NCBI GenBank assembly: GCA_964655485.1
Contig: CAZZMS010000027.1
Location: forward strand, 1 to 24,398
DNA: 24,398 nucleotides
Reading direction: 5' to 3'
Source of the DNA: JANWYU01 sp964655485
GTDB taxonomy: Bacteria; Bdellovibrionota; Bdellovibrionia; Bdellovibrionales; Bdellovibrionaceae
Shown: one piece after another, positions 1 to 7,177 of the stretch
Position numbering within the stretch: the stretch's first letter is position 1
Layout of the letters: every line of letters begins with the position of its first letter
Notes under the pieces: generated by a model
The model's input: only the letters and a program-made list of their open reading frames with translations
Told to the model about the DNA's origin: nothing
Database searches by the model: none
Made by a program: the position numbers and the translations under genes

Positions 1-22
1 GTCAGAGTGGTATAAGAGACAG
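1..22 (+). other. Residual Tn5/Nextera transposon-end adapter (probable artefact)
   Basis: The last 13 bases, GTATAAGAGACAG, are identical to the end of the 19-base Tn5 mosaic end used in Nextera libraries. The preceding GTCAGA matches the adapter bases upstream of it, and only the three bases 7-9 differ. The adapter ends exactly where reading frame similar to ribosomal protein L3 begins. I read this as untrimmed library adapter at a contig end and not as genomic sequence. Identification is from memory of the adapter sequence. Confidence 0.85.
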
Positions 23-24
23 GA

Positions 25-618
25 ATGTCAACTTGGTTCGATCAGGCGGAAGGTAAGGCTACCCCTGTCACAGTTCTGCGATTCGAGCCTCATGTGGTCA
101 CTAGGGTGATCCAGACACCTAACCAAAAGTCACGCATTCAGGTTGCGGTAGGTCAAAAAAACTCCAAAAAGTTACTCAAACCAATTTCAGGTTTGTTGGA
201 AAAGGTCGGTTTGGCGAGAGCTCCCAAATTGTTTAAAGAGTTATTGGTGTTAGAGGATGTTGATGTTCAGCAAGGTGATCGCATTGGTTTGGGCACTTGG
301 TCTGAGGGCGCTATTATTTCAGTCGTAGGAACTAGTAAAGGGAAAGGCTTCGCTGGCTCTGTCAAGCGCTTCGGATTTGGTGGAGGTCCAGCCTCTCACG
401 GTTCCAAATTTCATCGTCAACCTGGTTCCAGTGGTAACCGAACTTGGCCAGGTCGGATTATGCCGGGTAAGAAATTTCCAGGTCATTTAGGAGCTAAGAC
501 GGTTCATGTAAAAAACCTAAAAATTGTCAAAGTAGATAAGGATTTAGGGGTCGTCATTGTGAAGGGATCGGTTCCTGGCGCAAGAAATCAGCCCTTGTTG
601 GTTCTGAGAGGTGAATAA
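25..618 (+). CDS. rplC: 50S ribosomal protein L3, 5'-truncated
   Basis: L3 is an early-assembly protein of the large subunit that reaches towards the peptidyl-transferase centre. The family core is clear: TSKGKGF near residue 108, then GGPASHGS and HRQPGSSGN, then VKNLKIVKVD and KGSVPG near the end. The ATG at 25 aligns with the internal Met of the conserved Gly-Met-Thr motif that normally follows about 10 to 15 N-terminal residues. The preceding codon (22-24) reads GGA, the expected Gly. This Met is therefore not the true start, and the gene is cut by the adapter junction. The stop overlaps the rplD start by one base (TAATG), so the two are probably translationally coupled. Confidence 0.95.
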   Translation: MSTWFDQAEGKATPVTVLRFEPHVVTRVIQTPNQKSRIQVAVGQKNSKKLLKPISGLLEKVGLARAPKLFKELLVLEDVDVQQGDRIGLGTWSEGAIISVVGTSKGKGFAGSVKRFGFGGGPASHGSKFHRQPGSSGNRTWPGRIMPGKKFPGHLGAKTVHVKNLKIVKVDKDLGVVIVKGSVPGARNQPLLVLRGE

Positions 619-1262
619 TGAGCAATCAACTAGATATAAAAAGTTGGGAAACAGGCAAGGTAATATCCTCCCTCCCCTTGCCGGAGTCTTTGCTGTCCGT
701 TGAGGTCAAGCCTCATGTGTTGAGTGATGTGGTTCGTTGGCAGTTGGCCAGACGTCGTGCTGGAACCCATAAAACTAAGACCAAAGCAGAAGTGAGTGGA
801 GGAGGCAAGAAACCATTCAAGCAGAAGGGAACGGGGAATGCTCGACAGGGCTCGATTCGCTCACCTTTGATGCCTGGAGGGGGTAAAGTCTTCGGTCCAA
901 TCCCTCGTTCGTATGACTATGCTTTACCCAAGAGTCTCAGAAAATCTGCTTTGGCAATGGTTCTCAAGATGAGTATCGAACAAGGGCACATATCTTTATT
1001 CGATAAGGTTGAAAGTAAGGATGGTAAAACTAATCCTTTGTACAAAAAGCTGAAGTCTCTCGGTATTTCCAAGGCTCTACTTGTCACTGGTGGCGATGAC
1101 GCCATGCTAGATCGGGCTGCGCGCAACCTAGAGTCTTTCAAGTCTCTAGACGTACAGGCCTTCAATGTATTTGATGCTTTGAAGTATGGGCATATCGTTA
1201 TGTCCAAAGATCATTTCAACAGCTTGATGGAAAAAATAGGTGGAAAACATGAGCATCATTAA
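618..1262 (+). CDS. rplD: 50S ribosomal protein L4
   Basis: L4 binds 23S rRNA early in assembly and has an extended loop lining the peptide exit tunnel. In E. coli it also represses its own S10 operon. The loop signature is visible as KKPFKQKGTGNARQGSIRSP at about residues 74-93, followed by GGGKVFGP and PRSYDYALPK. The length of 214 aa is normal. The ATG shares one base with the rplC stop. The 3' end encodes a His-rich tail (KHEHH) that overlaps the start of rplW by 14 bases. Confidence 0.97.
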   Translation: MSNQLDIKSWETGKVISSLPLPESLLSVEVKPHVLSDVVRWQLARRRAGTHKTKTKAEVSGGGKKPFKQKGTGNARQGSIRSPLMPGGGKVFGPIPRSYDYALPKSLRKSALAMVLKMSIEQGHISLFDKVESKDGKTNPLYKKLKSLGISKALLVTGGDDAMLDRAARNLESFKSLDVQAFNVFDALKYGHIVMSKDHFNSLMEKIGGKHEHH

Positions 1263-1527
1263 GCGACCAATCATATCCGAAAAGTCAGTGGCTCTTTCTG
1301 CTATGGGTGTTTATTGCTTTGAGGTGGCTCTCGGCGCGGACAAGGAGCAGATCAAAGCGGCAGTAAAGCGTTTGTTCAACGTTGATCCTGTGGCGATTAA
1401 TACCTCTATTGCTCGAGGTAAAAGCAAGCTAACTCGACGGGGTCAAAGGGTTAGGGCAAGAAAGTTCAAAAAAGCTTTCGTTCAATTGGCCGAGGGTCAA
1501 AAGATTCCATTGTTAGAGGGAGTGTAA
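1249..1527 (+). CDS. rplW: 50S ribosomal protein L23
   Basis: L23 sits at the tunnel exit and is the docking site for trigger factor and the signal recognition particle. The 92-aa product begins MSIIKRPIISEKS, the usual family opening, and carries the basic GKSKLTRRGQRVRARKFKKA stretch in the second half. A GTG at 1240 is also in frame, but the ATG at 1249 fits the family start and has an AGGTGG ribosome-binding site about six bases upstream. The start lies inside the end of rplD, which suggests coupling. Confidence 0.95.
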   Translation: MSIIKRPIISEKSVALSAMGVYCFEVALGADKEQIKAAVKRLFNVDPVAINTSIARGKSKLTRRGQRVRARKFKKAFVQLAEGQKIPLLEGV

Positions 1528-1528
1528 T

Positions 1529-2347
1529 ATGGGACTAAAATACTTTTCGCCTCACTCTCATGGAAGTCGTTTCCGCGTGGGTTACGACTTCTCTGAGATC
1601 ACAAAGACCGAGCCAGAGAAGGCACTGGTGGTTCCACTGAAAAAGTTAGCCGGTCGCTCAAACCACGGTTGGATTAGTGTCCGTCACAAAGGTGGTGGAG
1701 TTAAAAGGAAGTATCGTTTAGTGGACTTTCGGCGACTTCAGGATGGGGTGCCGGGTCGTGTGGTGGCGATCGAGTACGACCCCAATCGTACGGCTCGCAT
1801 TGCTTTAGTTGTTCAGAAAAACGGTCGAAAGAGCTACGTATTAGCGCCAGTGGGCTTGTCCGTTGGGGATCAGGTTATTAGTGGTCCCTCTGCGGATATC
1901 AAGCCTGGTAACGTTTTGCCCCTCGCCCAAATTCCCGTGGGAACGGTGATTCACAACGTGGAGATTCGTCCTGGTAAAGGTGGACAATTAGCTAGGTCTG
2001 CAGGTGTAGGTGCCACTCTTATTTCTAAGGAAGGACAGTATTGTCAGGTTCGCCTTCCCTCGGGAGAGGTGCGATATATTTTAAGTCAATGTTTGGCGAC
2101 TGTCGGTCAAGTGGGTAATTTGGACAGAGAGAACATTAAGCTTGGTAAGGCTGGGGCAAGTCGTTGGCGAGGTATTCGTCCGGCAGTGCGTGGTATGGCG
2201 ATGAACCCCATTGATCACCCCTTAGGTGGTGGTGAAGGTCGAGGTAAGGGTCACCATCCAGTGACGCCTTGGGGTCAACCTTGTAAGGGTTACAAGACTC
2301 GTTTCAATCGTCGAACTGACAAATTTATCGTCAAAAGAAGGAAGTAG
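1529..2347 (+). CDS. rplB: 50S ribosomal protein L2
   Basis: L2 is a primary 23S rRNA binder needed for subunit association and for the peptidyl-transferase centre. The 272-aa length is typical. Recognised segments include GRSNHGWISVRHKGGG (about 42-57), GGQLARSAG (151-159) and the C-terminal VTPWG...KGYKTR and RTDKFIV. The near-invariant motif normally read as DHPHGGGEG is DHPLGGGEG here. The first His (residue 230, equivalent to E. coli His229) is kept, but the second is Leu232, codon TTA at 2222-2224. The rest of the protein is conserved and the frame is intact. Confidence 0.97.
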   Translation: MGLKYFSPHSHGSRFRVGYDFSEITKTEPEKALVVPLKKLAGRSNHGWISVRHKGGGVKRKYRLVDFRRLQDGVPGRVVAIEYDPNRTARIALVVQKNGRKSYVLAPVGLSVGDQVISGPSADIKPGNVLPLAQIPVGTVIHNVEIRPGKGGQLARSAGVGATLISKEGQYCQVRLPSGEVRYILSQCLATVGQVGNLDRENIKLGKAGASRWRGIRPAVRGMAMNPIDHPLGGGEGRGKGHHPVTPWGQPCKGYKTRFNRRTDKFIVKRRK

Positions 2348-2350
2348 GCT

Positions 2351-2641
2351 ATGGGGCGTTCACTAAAAAAAGGTCCATTTATCGATCATCACTTATATGC
2401 TAAGGTTCAAAAGGCCATTTCTACCAACGATCGGAAAGTTATTAAAACGTGGAGCCGTCGATCAACCATCCTTCCCGACATGGTGGGTTTGACTTTTGCT
2501 GTGCATAACGGACGCAAGTTTGTCCCAGTTTACATAACGGACAATATGATTGGGCATAAATTAGGGGAGTTTGCGCCAACTCGAACCTTCGGTGGGCACC
2601 CTGAGAAGAAAGCCCAAGCAGCTGCTCCAGTTAAAAAATAG
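2351..2641 (+). CDS. rpsS: 30S ribosomal protein S19
   Basis: S19 is a small-subunit head protein that forms a pair with S13 near the A-site tRNA. The 96-aa product opens with MGRSLKKGPFIDHHL and contains KTWSRRSTILPDMVG, HNGRKFVPVYIT and GHKLGEFAPTRTFGGH, all S19 hallmarks. The C-terminal tail is Ala/Lys-rich (KKAQAAAPVKK), as often seen. It starts three bases after the rplB stop codon, consistent with co-translation. Confidence 0.97.
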   Translation: MGRSLKKGPFIDHHLYAKVQKAISTNDRKVIKTWSRRSTILPDMVGLTFAVHNGRKFVPVYITDNMIGHKLGEFAPTRTFGGHPEKKAQAAAPVKK

Positions 2642-2658
2642 GGAGAGTAGAGGTGTTT

Positions 2659-2997
2659 ATGTCTGAGAAAATCTATGCCCACCTGAGATTTGCAAGAGTC
2701 GGAGCTCAGAAAGCGAGACTTGTAGCCGATTCTATCCGTGGAAAGAGCGTGGATGAAGCTTTGAAGCTTCTCAATTTTCAATCCAAGAAAAGCTCGTACA
2801 TCATTAGAAAATTGTTAGATAGTGCTTTGGCTAATGCTCGTGATCGTAAGACAGTGGATGTTTCAAATTTGGTAGTCGACACCATTTACGTGAACGAAGG
2901 CCCGTCTTTGAAACGATTTCGTCCAAGAGCGCAAGGGCGCGCATACGGCGTGAGAAAAAAAACAAGTCATATTTCAATAGCTTTGTCGGAGAGGTAA
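2659..2997 (+). CDS. rplV: 50S ribosomal protein L22
   Basis: L22 contacts all 23S rRNA domains, and its beta-hairpin lines the exit tunnel beside L4. The family signature runs from AHLRFARVGAQKARLVADSIRG at the start to the hairpin segment GPSLKRFRPRAQGRAYGVRKKTSHI near the C-terminus. The ATG at 2659 gives 112 aa, the usual length. A GTG at 2653 is in frame and would add two residues. The AGAGG just upstream could serve either codon, so the start is uncertain by two residues. Confidence 0.95.
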   Translation: MSEKIYAHLRFARVGAQKARLVADSIRGKSVDEALKLLNFQSKKSSYIIRKLLDSALANARDRKTVDVSNLVVDTIYVNEGPSLKRFRPRAQGRAYGVRKKTSHISIALSER

Positions 2998-3000
2998 GCA

Positions 3001-3666
3001 GTGGGTCAAAAAGTTAATCCTGTTGGTTTTCGTTTGGGTGTAATTAGAACTTGGGACTCCCGATGGTTTGCGCTGAAAGGGAAGTATGTTGAAAATCTCA
3101 AGGAGGATCATGTTTTGCGAAAATATGTGCAGGATCGTTTGAAGAATTCTGCGGTGGCGAAGGTTGACATAGAGCGTGCGGCCAATAAAGTGAAGGTCAT
3201 TATTCATACGGCTCGTCCAGGTATTGTCATAGGTAAAAAGGGAGCTGGTATTGACCAATTAAGAGTAGAACTACAGCGTCTTACAAGTAACGAAGTGCAT
3301 GTAGCCATTCAAGAGGTGAGAAAGCCCGATATGGATGCGTCTCTTGTGGCTCAGAATATTGCTTTACAGTTGGAAAAGCGTGTAGCTTGGCGACGTGCTA
3401 TCAAAAAAGCCTTGTTGGCGGCGGTTAAGTCAGGAGTGAAAGGGATCAAGATCAAACTTTCGGGTAGATTGGACGGGGCCGAGATTGCAAGATCAGAGTG
3501 GTACGTTGAGAAAAGTGTCCCGCTTCATACTTTGAGGGCTGATATAGATTACGGCACAGCGGAGGCCCTCACTACATACGGAATTATTGGAGTGAAGGTT
3601 TGGATATACAAAGGCGATGTGTTATCCCTCAAGCAGGTTCAGGAGGTAAGCCGTGCTCAGTCCTAA
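3001..3666 (+). CDS. rpsC: 30S ribosomal protein S3
   Basis: S3 forms part of the mRNA entry channel with S4 and S5. The 221-aa protein starts from GTG with the canonical MGQKVNPVGFRLG. It has the KH RNA-binding domain with its GxxG loop in IVIGKKGAGIDQL (about 77-89), and the C-terminal domain with VKGIKIKLSGRLDGAEIAR and YGTAEALTTYGIIGVKVWIYKG. It begins three bases after rplV and overlaps rplP by 14 bases. The length is normal. Confidence 0.97.
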   Translation: MGQKVNPVGFRLGVIRTWDSRWFALKGKYVENLKEDHVLRKYVQDRLKNSAVAKVDIERAANKVKVIIHTARPGIVIGKKGAGIDQLRVELQRLTSNEVHVAIQEVRKPDMDASLVAQNIALQLEKRVAWRRAIKKALLAAVKSGVKGIKIKLSGRLDGAEIARSEWYVEKSVPLHTLRADIDYGTAEALTTYGIIGVKVWIYKGDVLSLKQVQEVSRAQS

Positions 3667-4060
3667 AAAGGTAAAATGGCGTAAGCAGTTCGTGGGTCGA
3701 GGAAAGGGCTTTGCAGTTCGAGGTAGTGAGCTGTCCTTTGGTGACTTTGGGTTGCAGGCGATTGAAGGCGAACGTATTACGGCTCGTCAGATTGAGGCAG
3801 CGCGTATTGCGATTAGTCGCTCGATCAAAAGAGGTGGAAAAATTTGGTGTCGTATATTCCCGGACATTCCAGTGACTAAAAAACCAGCTGAGACAAGGAT
3901 GGGGGCCGGTAAGGGAAATCCCGAGTTTTGGGTTGCTAGGGTATTACCGGGAAGAATTCTATTCGAAATGAACGGTGTGACTCGACAGCAAGCTGAGGAG
4001 GCTTTTAGGCTCGCTGCTCATAAATTACCGATTAAAACTCGTTTCGTCGCGCGGGAGTAG
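3653..4060 (+). CDS. rplP: 50S ribosomal protein L16
   Basis: L16 is a late-assembly protein that organises the A-site tRNA binding region of the large subunit. The 135-aa product starts from GTG within the end of rpsC. The opening MLSPKKVKWRKQ matches the family start, which fixes the codon. Further signatures are LSFGDFGLQAIEGERITARQIEAAR (about 27-51), KPAETRMGAGKGNPEFWVARV (about 77-97) and the C-terminal AEEAFRLAAHKLP. An AGGAGG at about 3641-3646 inside rpsC is a good ribosome-binding site. Confidence 0.97.
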   Translation: MLSPKKVKWRKQFVGRGKGFAVRGSELSFGDFGLQAIEGERITARQIEAARIAISRSIKRGGKIWCRIFPDIPVTKKPAETRMGAGKGNPEFWVARVLPGRILFEMNGVTRQQAEEAFRLAAHKLPIKTRFVARE

Positions 4061-4065
4061 TGCAT

Positions 4066-4257
4066 ATGAAGTTTAGTGAAATTAAAAACTTAAAGAAGTC
4101 AGACTTGGTTGAGCGTTTGCGTCAGGAGCGTTCGCAGCTAGTAGAGTTATCAATGAAAAACACTCTTGGTAGGCTGGAAAATTCTGCGTCCATTCGTCAG
4201 AAAAGACGGGATATCGCTCGACTGTTGACAGCCTTGAATCAAGGAAGTAAAAGCTAG
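4066..4257 (+). CDS. rpmC: 50S ribosomal protein L29
   Basis: L29 is a small two-helix protein near the tunnel exit, next to L23. The 63-aa product has the expected form: an N-terminal MKFSEIKNLKKSDLVERL, then the second helix LGRLENSASIRQKRRDIARLLT. A GTG at 4060 overlaps the rplP stop and is in frame. GGGAG at 4053-4057 is spaced properly for the ATG at 4066, which also gives the usual family start. Confidence 0.92.
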   Translation: MKFSEIKNLKKSDLVERLRQERSQLVELSMKNTLGRLENSASIRQKRRDIARLLTALNQGSKS

Positions 4258-4287
4258 TTCTTTGCAACAATAAGGGATGGTGTTCTC

Positions 4288-4530
4288 ATGAGCCGAGGAA
4301 AGCGATTAACTCTGAATGGGGTAGTGGTTTCTGATAAAATGCAGAAAAGTCGAACTGTCATGGTGGAGCGAATTGTCAAGCATCCTACCTACGGAAAGTA
4401 CGTGAAGAGAAGAAAAAAGTTTATGGCTCACGATGAGTCCAACTCTACGAAAGTAGGAGATGTTGTGACTATCATGGAATGCCGTCCCCTAAGTCGTTGC
4501 AAGCGCTTTCGCATTGTTAGTCAGGGGTAG
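4288..4530 (+). CDS. rpsQ: 30S ribosomal protein S17
   Basis: S17 is an OB-fold primary binder of the 16S rRNA 5' domain. The 80-aa sequence contains LNGVVVSDKMQKSRTVMVER, HPTYGKYVKRRKKFMAHDE, VGDVVTIMECRPLS and KRFRI, the standard S17 pattern. The length is normal for a bacterial form without extension. It lies 30 bases after rpmC and 42 bases before rplN, slightly looser spacing than in the rest of the operon. Confidence 0.96.
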   Translation: MSRGKRLTLNGVVVSDKMQKSRTVMVERIVKHPTYGKYVKRRKKFMAHDESNSTKVGDVVTIMECRPLSRCKRFRIVSQG

Positions 4531-4572
4531 GGATGATTCCCTCGCTGAGCGTATGAAGAGAGTGGAGGTCGT

Positions 4573-4941
4573 ATGATTCAGATGCAGTCCAAACTGAGAG
4601 TTGCAGATAACTCAGGGGCAAAAATGGTTAAGTGTGTTAAAGTTTTGGGTGGATCTCGACGAAGATATGCTCGTGTAGGTGATATCATCGTAGTGGCTAT
4701 TCAAGATGCGGTTCCTGGTTCCAAGATAAAAAAGGGTGACGTTGCTAAAGCAGTTGTAGTGCGCACTAAGAGTCATTTAAAGCGAAGCGATGGTAGTTAC
4801 ATTGCGTTTGATGATAATGCCGTGGTAATGATCAATGCATCGAAGGAGCCGATCGGTACTCGTATATTTGGTCCTGTAGCAAGAGAGCTCCGTGCAAACC
4901 AGTTCATGAAAATTGTCTCTTTGGCTCCAGAGGTTTTATAG
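4573..4941 (+). CDS. rplN: 50S ribosomal protein L14
   Basis: L14 lies at the subunit interface and contacts 16S helix 14. The 122-aa protein starts with MIQMQSKLRVADNSGAK and includes KCVKVLGG, VGDIIVVAIQDAVPG, KAVVVRTKSHLKRSDGSYIAFDDNAVV and GTRIFGPVARELR. This is a complete, highly conserved L14. A GGAGG ribosome-binding site at 4564-4568 precedes the ATG. The stop at 4939-4941 is only ten bases before rplE. In nearly all bacteria rplX (L24) occupies this position. Confidence 0.97.
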   Translation: MIQMQSKLRVADNSGAKMVKCVKVLGGSRRRYARVGDIIVVAIQDAVPGSKIKKGDVAKAVVVRTKSHLKRSDGSYIAFDDNAVVMINASKEPIGTRIFGPVARELRANQFMKIVSLAPEVL

Positions 4942-4951
4942 AGAGGGTTTT

Positions 4952-5494
4952 ATGAGTCGTTTAAAGAACTTGTATGAAACAAAAGTGATTCCAGCATTGA
5001 CCAAGAAGCATGGTTATAAAAATCCTATGCAGGTTCCCAAGCTGGAAAAAATCGTTGTTTCGGTGTGTACGTCCGAAGCTGTGCAAAATCCAAAGGTTCT
5101 CACTCAAGTAGCCGATGAAATCATGGCAATAACTGGGCAAAAGCCTGTTATGACTCGGGCGAAGAAGTCGATCAGTAACTTCAAGCTTCGAGCTGGTCAG
5201 CCCATTGGTGTTATGGTGACTCTGCGTAGGGACAGAATGTGGCACTTTTTGGATAAGCTTCAGTCTCTAGCCTTACCAAGAGTTAGGGATTTCCGAGGAA
5301 TTTCTCCTAAGGGATTTGATGGGAGAGGTAACTTTAATATGGGGCTGAAGGAGCAGATCGTTTTTCCTGAGATTAACTACGATAAGGTGGAAAAAGTTCG
5401 AGGGATGAATATTTCGATTTGCACTACTGCAAAAAATGATGTGGAGGCGAAATCCTTGCTCGAGGAGATGGGCTTCCCTTTCCGCAGTCGCTAA
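4952..5494 (+). CDS. rplE: 50S ribosomal protein L5
   Basis: L5 binds 5S rRNA and contacts the P-site tRNA through the central protuberance. The ATG at 4952 gives 180 aa starting MSRLKNLYETKVIPAL, with a GAGAGGG ribosome-binding site 4 bases upstream. Signatures are NPMQVPKLEKIVVSV, ITGQKPVMTRAKKSISNFKLR, GVMVTLRRDRMWHFLDKL, LPRVRDFRG and FDGRGNFNMGLKEQIVFPEI. The gene directly follows rplN without rplX in between. An in-frame upstream codon at 4913 lies inside rplN and is not needed. Confidence 0.97.
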   Translation: MSRLKNLYETKVIPALTKKHGYKNPMQVPKLEKIVVSVCTSEAVQNPKVLTQVADEIMAITGQKPVMTRAKKSISNFKLRAGQPIGVMVTLRRDRMWHFLDKLQSLALPRVRDFRGISPKGFDGRGNFNMGLKEQIVFPEINYDKVEKVRGMNISICTTAKNDVEAKSLLEEMGFPFRSR

Positions 5495-5521
5495 AAATTT
5501 AACTCAAGGTGAGAGGTTCGA

Positions 5522-5827
5522 ATGGCTAGATTGATGAGTATAAACAAAAACGAGTACAAGAAAAAATTAATCAGTAAGACAAAATCGAAGCGCGAAGAGT
5601 TGAGGGCTAAAATGAAAGATACCTCCTTATCTTTTGAGGAAAAGCTAGGAGTGCAGTTCGCATTACAGAGGTTAGGAAGAAGAAGTTGTCCCACGCAGTA
5701 CCGTAATCGCTGCTATTTGACAGGCAGGCCACGTGGATACTTGAGGGATTTCGGGCTTTGTCGTAACGCATTTCGGAAGTTGGCGTTGGAGGGTAAGTTA
5801 CCCGGGGTTGTAAAGGCGAGTTGGTAG
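5522..5827 (+). CDS. rpsN: 30S ribosomal protein S14 (long, zinc-independent type)
   Basis: S14 is a late-binding head protein near S3 and S10. The 101-aa length and the spacing of the three cysteines (56, 64, 80) identify the long form without the CxxC...CxxC zinc site of the 61-aa type. The core motif is RNRCYLTGRPRGYLRDFGLC at about 61-80, and the protein ends in KASW, a common S14 ending. It starts 27 bases after rplE. Confidence 0.96.
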   Translation: MARLMSINKNEYKKKLISKTKSKREELRAKMKDTSLSFEEKLGVQFALQRLGRRSCPTQYRNRCYLTGRPRGYLRDFGLCRNAFRKLALEGKLPGVVKASW

Positions 5828-5836
5828 GAGGTCGAT

Positions 5837-6217
5837 GTGGATACGATTGCTGAATTTTTGGTAAATATCAAGAATGCCAAAGAGGCTGGAAAAGACAAAG
5901 TAGATATTCCAGCGTCTAGGATGCGTAAGGCTTTGGCTGAAATCATGAAGTCTAAAGGCTGGATCAAAGACTTTCGAGTAGCGGACGACGGTAAGCAAGG
6001 TCTTATGCGCGTTTACCTTTCGAAACAGGGTCCCTATGCTACCCAGTTTCGTCGCATCAGCAGACCGGGCCGTCGTATTTATGTGGGTTGGGAGGATATT
6101 AGGCCAGTGCGTTCTGGAAAAGGTTTTGCGATCGTAAGCACTAACAAAGGTGTGATTGTGGACAGTGATGCTCGTAAGTCCAAAGTGGGCGGTGAGCTGA
6201 TTTGTGAGTTGTGGTAG
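5837..6217 (+). CDS. rpsH: 30S ribosomal protein S8
   Basis: S8 binds the central domain of 16S rRNA and, in E. coli, regulates the spc operon by binding its mRNA near the rplE start. The 126-aa product starts at a GTG preceded by a near-perfect TAGGAGGT (5825-5832). It reads MDTIAEFLVNIKNA, then KVDIPASRMRKALAEIMKSKGWIKDF and the C-terminal GFAIVSTNKGVIVDSDARKSKVGGELICELW, which is the S8 rRNA-binding half. The sequence is complete and of normal length. Confidence 0.96.
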   Translation: MDTIAEFLVNIKNAKEAGKDKVDIPASRMRKALAEIMKSKGWIKDFRVADDGKQGLMRVYLSKQGPYATQFRRISRPGRRIYVGWEDIRPVRSGKGFAIVSTNKGVIVDSDARKSKVGGELICELW

Positions 6218-6224
6218 GTGGATT

Positions 6225-6782
6225 ATGTCACGGATTGGAAAACAGCCTATAGTAGTTAGTGATAAGGTTTCCGTTCAGGTTACTCCCCATGCTGTTGGGG
6301 TAAAGGGTCCAAAGGGGCACCTCACAATTAATTTACCCTCCGGCGTTAAGGTTTCCTTTTCGGAGGGTAAGTTGGTGGTTAATCCGGTGGAGTTAGAACG
6401 TAAGGGAGTTCGTCGCAACCAGGTTCAGGCCAATTATGGTTTGGTTAGAACTCTGTTGGCAAACGCTGTGAAAGGTGTCACAGAGGGCTTCAGCAAAGGC
6501 TTGGAAATGCATGGGGTTGGTTACAGAGCATCTGTAAGTGGTAGGACGCTAGAGTTGGCATTAGGGTACAGTCACCCCATTAAGTACGAGATTCCGCAAG
6601 GAATTGATATAAAGGTTGACAAACAGACGAACATCTTAGTTGTGGGAGCCGATAAGGAGCTTGTCGGACGTGTCGCTGACAAAATTCGTTCCTTTAGACC
6701 GCCTGAGCCCTATCTTGGCAAAGGTGTTCGTTATCAAAATGAAGTTATCAGACGCAAGGCTGGTAAGTCCGGTGGTAAATAG
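6225..6782 (+). CDS. rplF: 50S ribosomal protein L6
   Basis: L6 stabilises the region near the factor-binding site and the sarcin-ricin loop. The ATG at 6225 gives 185 aa beginning MSRIGKQPI, the family start, with TAGGTGG (6215-6221) upstream. The duplicated L6 fold is visible, with VKGPKGHLTINLP in the first half and the signature PEPYLGKGVRYQNEVIRRKAGKSGGK at the C-terminus. The 3' end of rpsH and the ribosome-binding site of rplF overlap, suggesting coupled translation. Confidence 0.97.
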   Translation: MSRIGKQPIVVSDKVSVQVTPHAVGVKGPKGHLTINLPSGVKVSFSEGKLVVNPVELERKGVRRNQVQANYGLVRTLLANAVKGVTEGFSKGLEMHGVGYRASVSGRTLELALGYSHPIKYEIPQGIDIKVDKQTNILVVGADKELVGRVADKIRSFRPPEPYLGKGVRYQNEVIRRKAGKSGGK

Positions 6783-6802
6783 AGTGAGTGATTGAGGTTG
6801 TT

Positions 6803-7168
6803 ATGAAAATCGTCCTGAAGAAAAAAACGTCTCCGAAAGTAAAAGCAAGAACGGTTAAGCGTGCTAGGGTGCGAAAAAAAGTGACTGGGTCTGTAGAGCG
6901 GCCGAGAGTCAGTATTTTCAAGAGTAATACGCGTTTACTCCTCCAATTAATTAGTGACGATTTGGGGAAAACACTGCTTGCACTGGATACAAAAAAGTTG
7001 AATAAACGACCGAATCGAGACGGTGCCAAGGATCTAGGTAGCGAATTTGGCCGTCAGATGATAGAGAAAGGCTTTAAAAGGGCGGTTTTTGACAGAGGTG
7101 GGTACGCATATCATGGCAAGATCGAAGCAGTGGCTGAGGGGTTGAGAAGCGCGGGCGTTATTTTATAG
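6803..7168 (+). CDS. rplR: 50S ribosomal protein L18
   Basis: L18 binds 5S rRNA together with L5 and L25. The ATG at 6803 gives 121 aa and has TGAGGTT (6793-6799) upstream; an in-frame codon at 6788 would only add five residues. The basic N-terminus (KARTVKRARVRKKVTG) is followed by RPRVSIFKSNTRLLLQLI, and then by AVFDRGGYAYHGKIEAVAEGLRSAGVIL. The last stretch is the most conserved L18 segment. Confidence 0.95.
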   Translation: MKIVLKKKTSPKVKARTVKRARVRKKVTGSVERPRVSIFKSNTRLLLQLISDDLGKTLLALDTKKLNKRPNRDGAKDLGSEFGRQMIEKGFKRAVFDRGGYAYHGKIEAVAEGLRSAGVIL

Positions 7169-7177
7169 GGGGATTGT

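Noticed and set aside
917..1207. Open frames on the opposite strand of ribosomal genes, such as this one inside rplD
   Set aside because: They lie entirely in the shadow of highly conserved genes, have no recognisable family features and lack plausible ribosome-binding context.
4942..4951. A degraded remnant of rplX between rplN and rplE
   Set aside because: The gap is only ten bases and holds the rplE ribosome-binding site, so no remnant can exist there.
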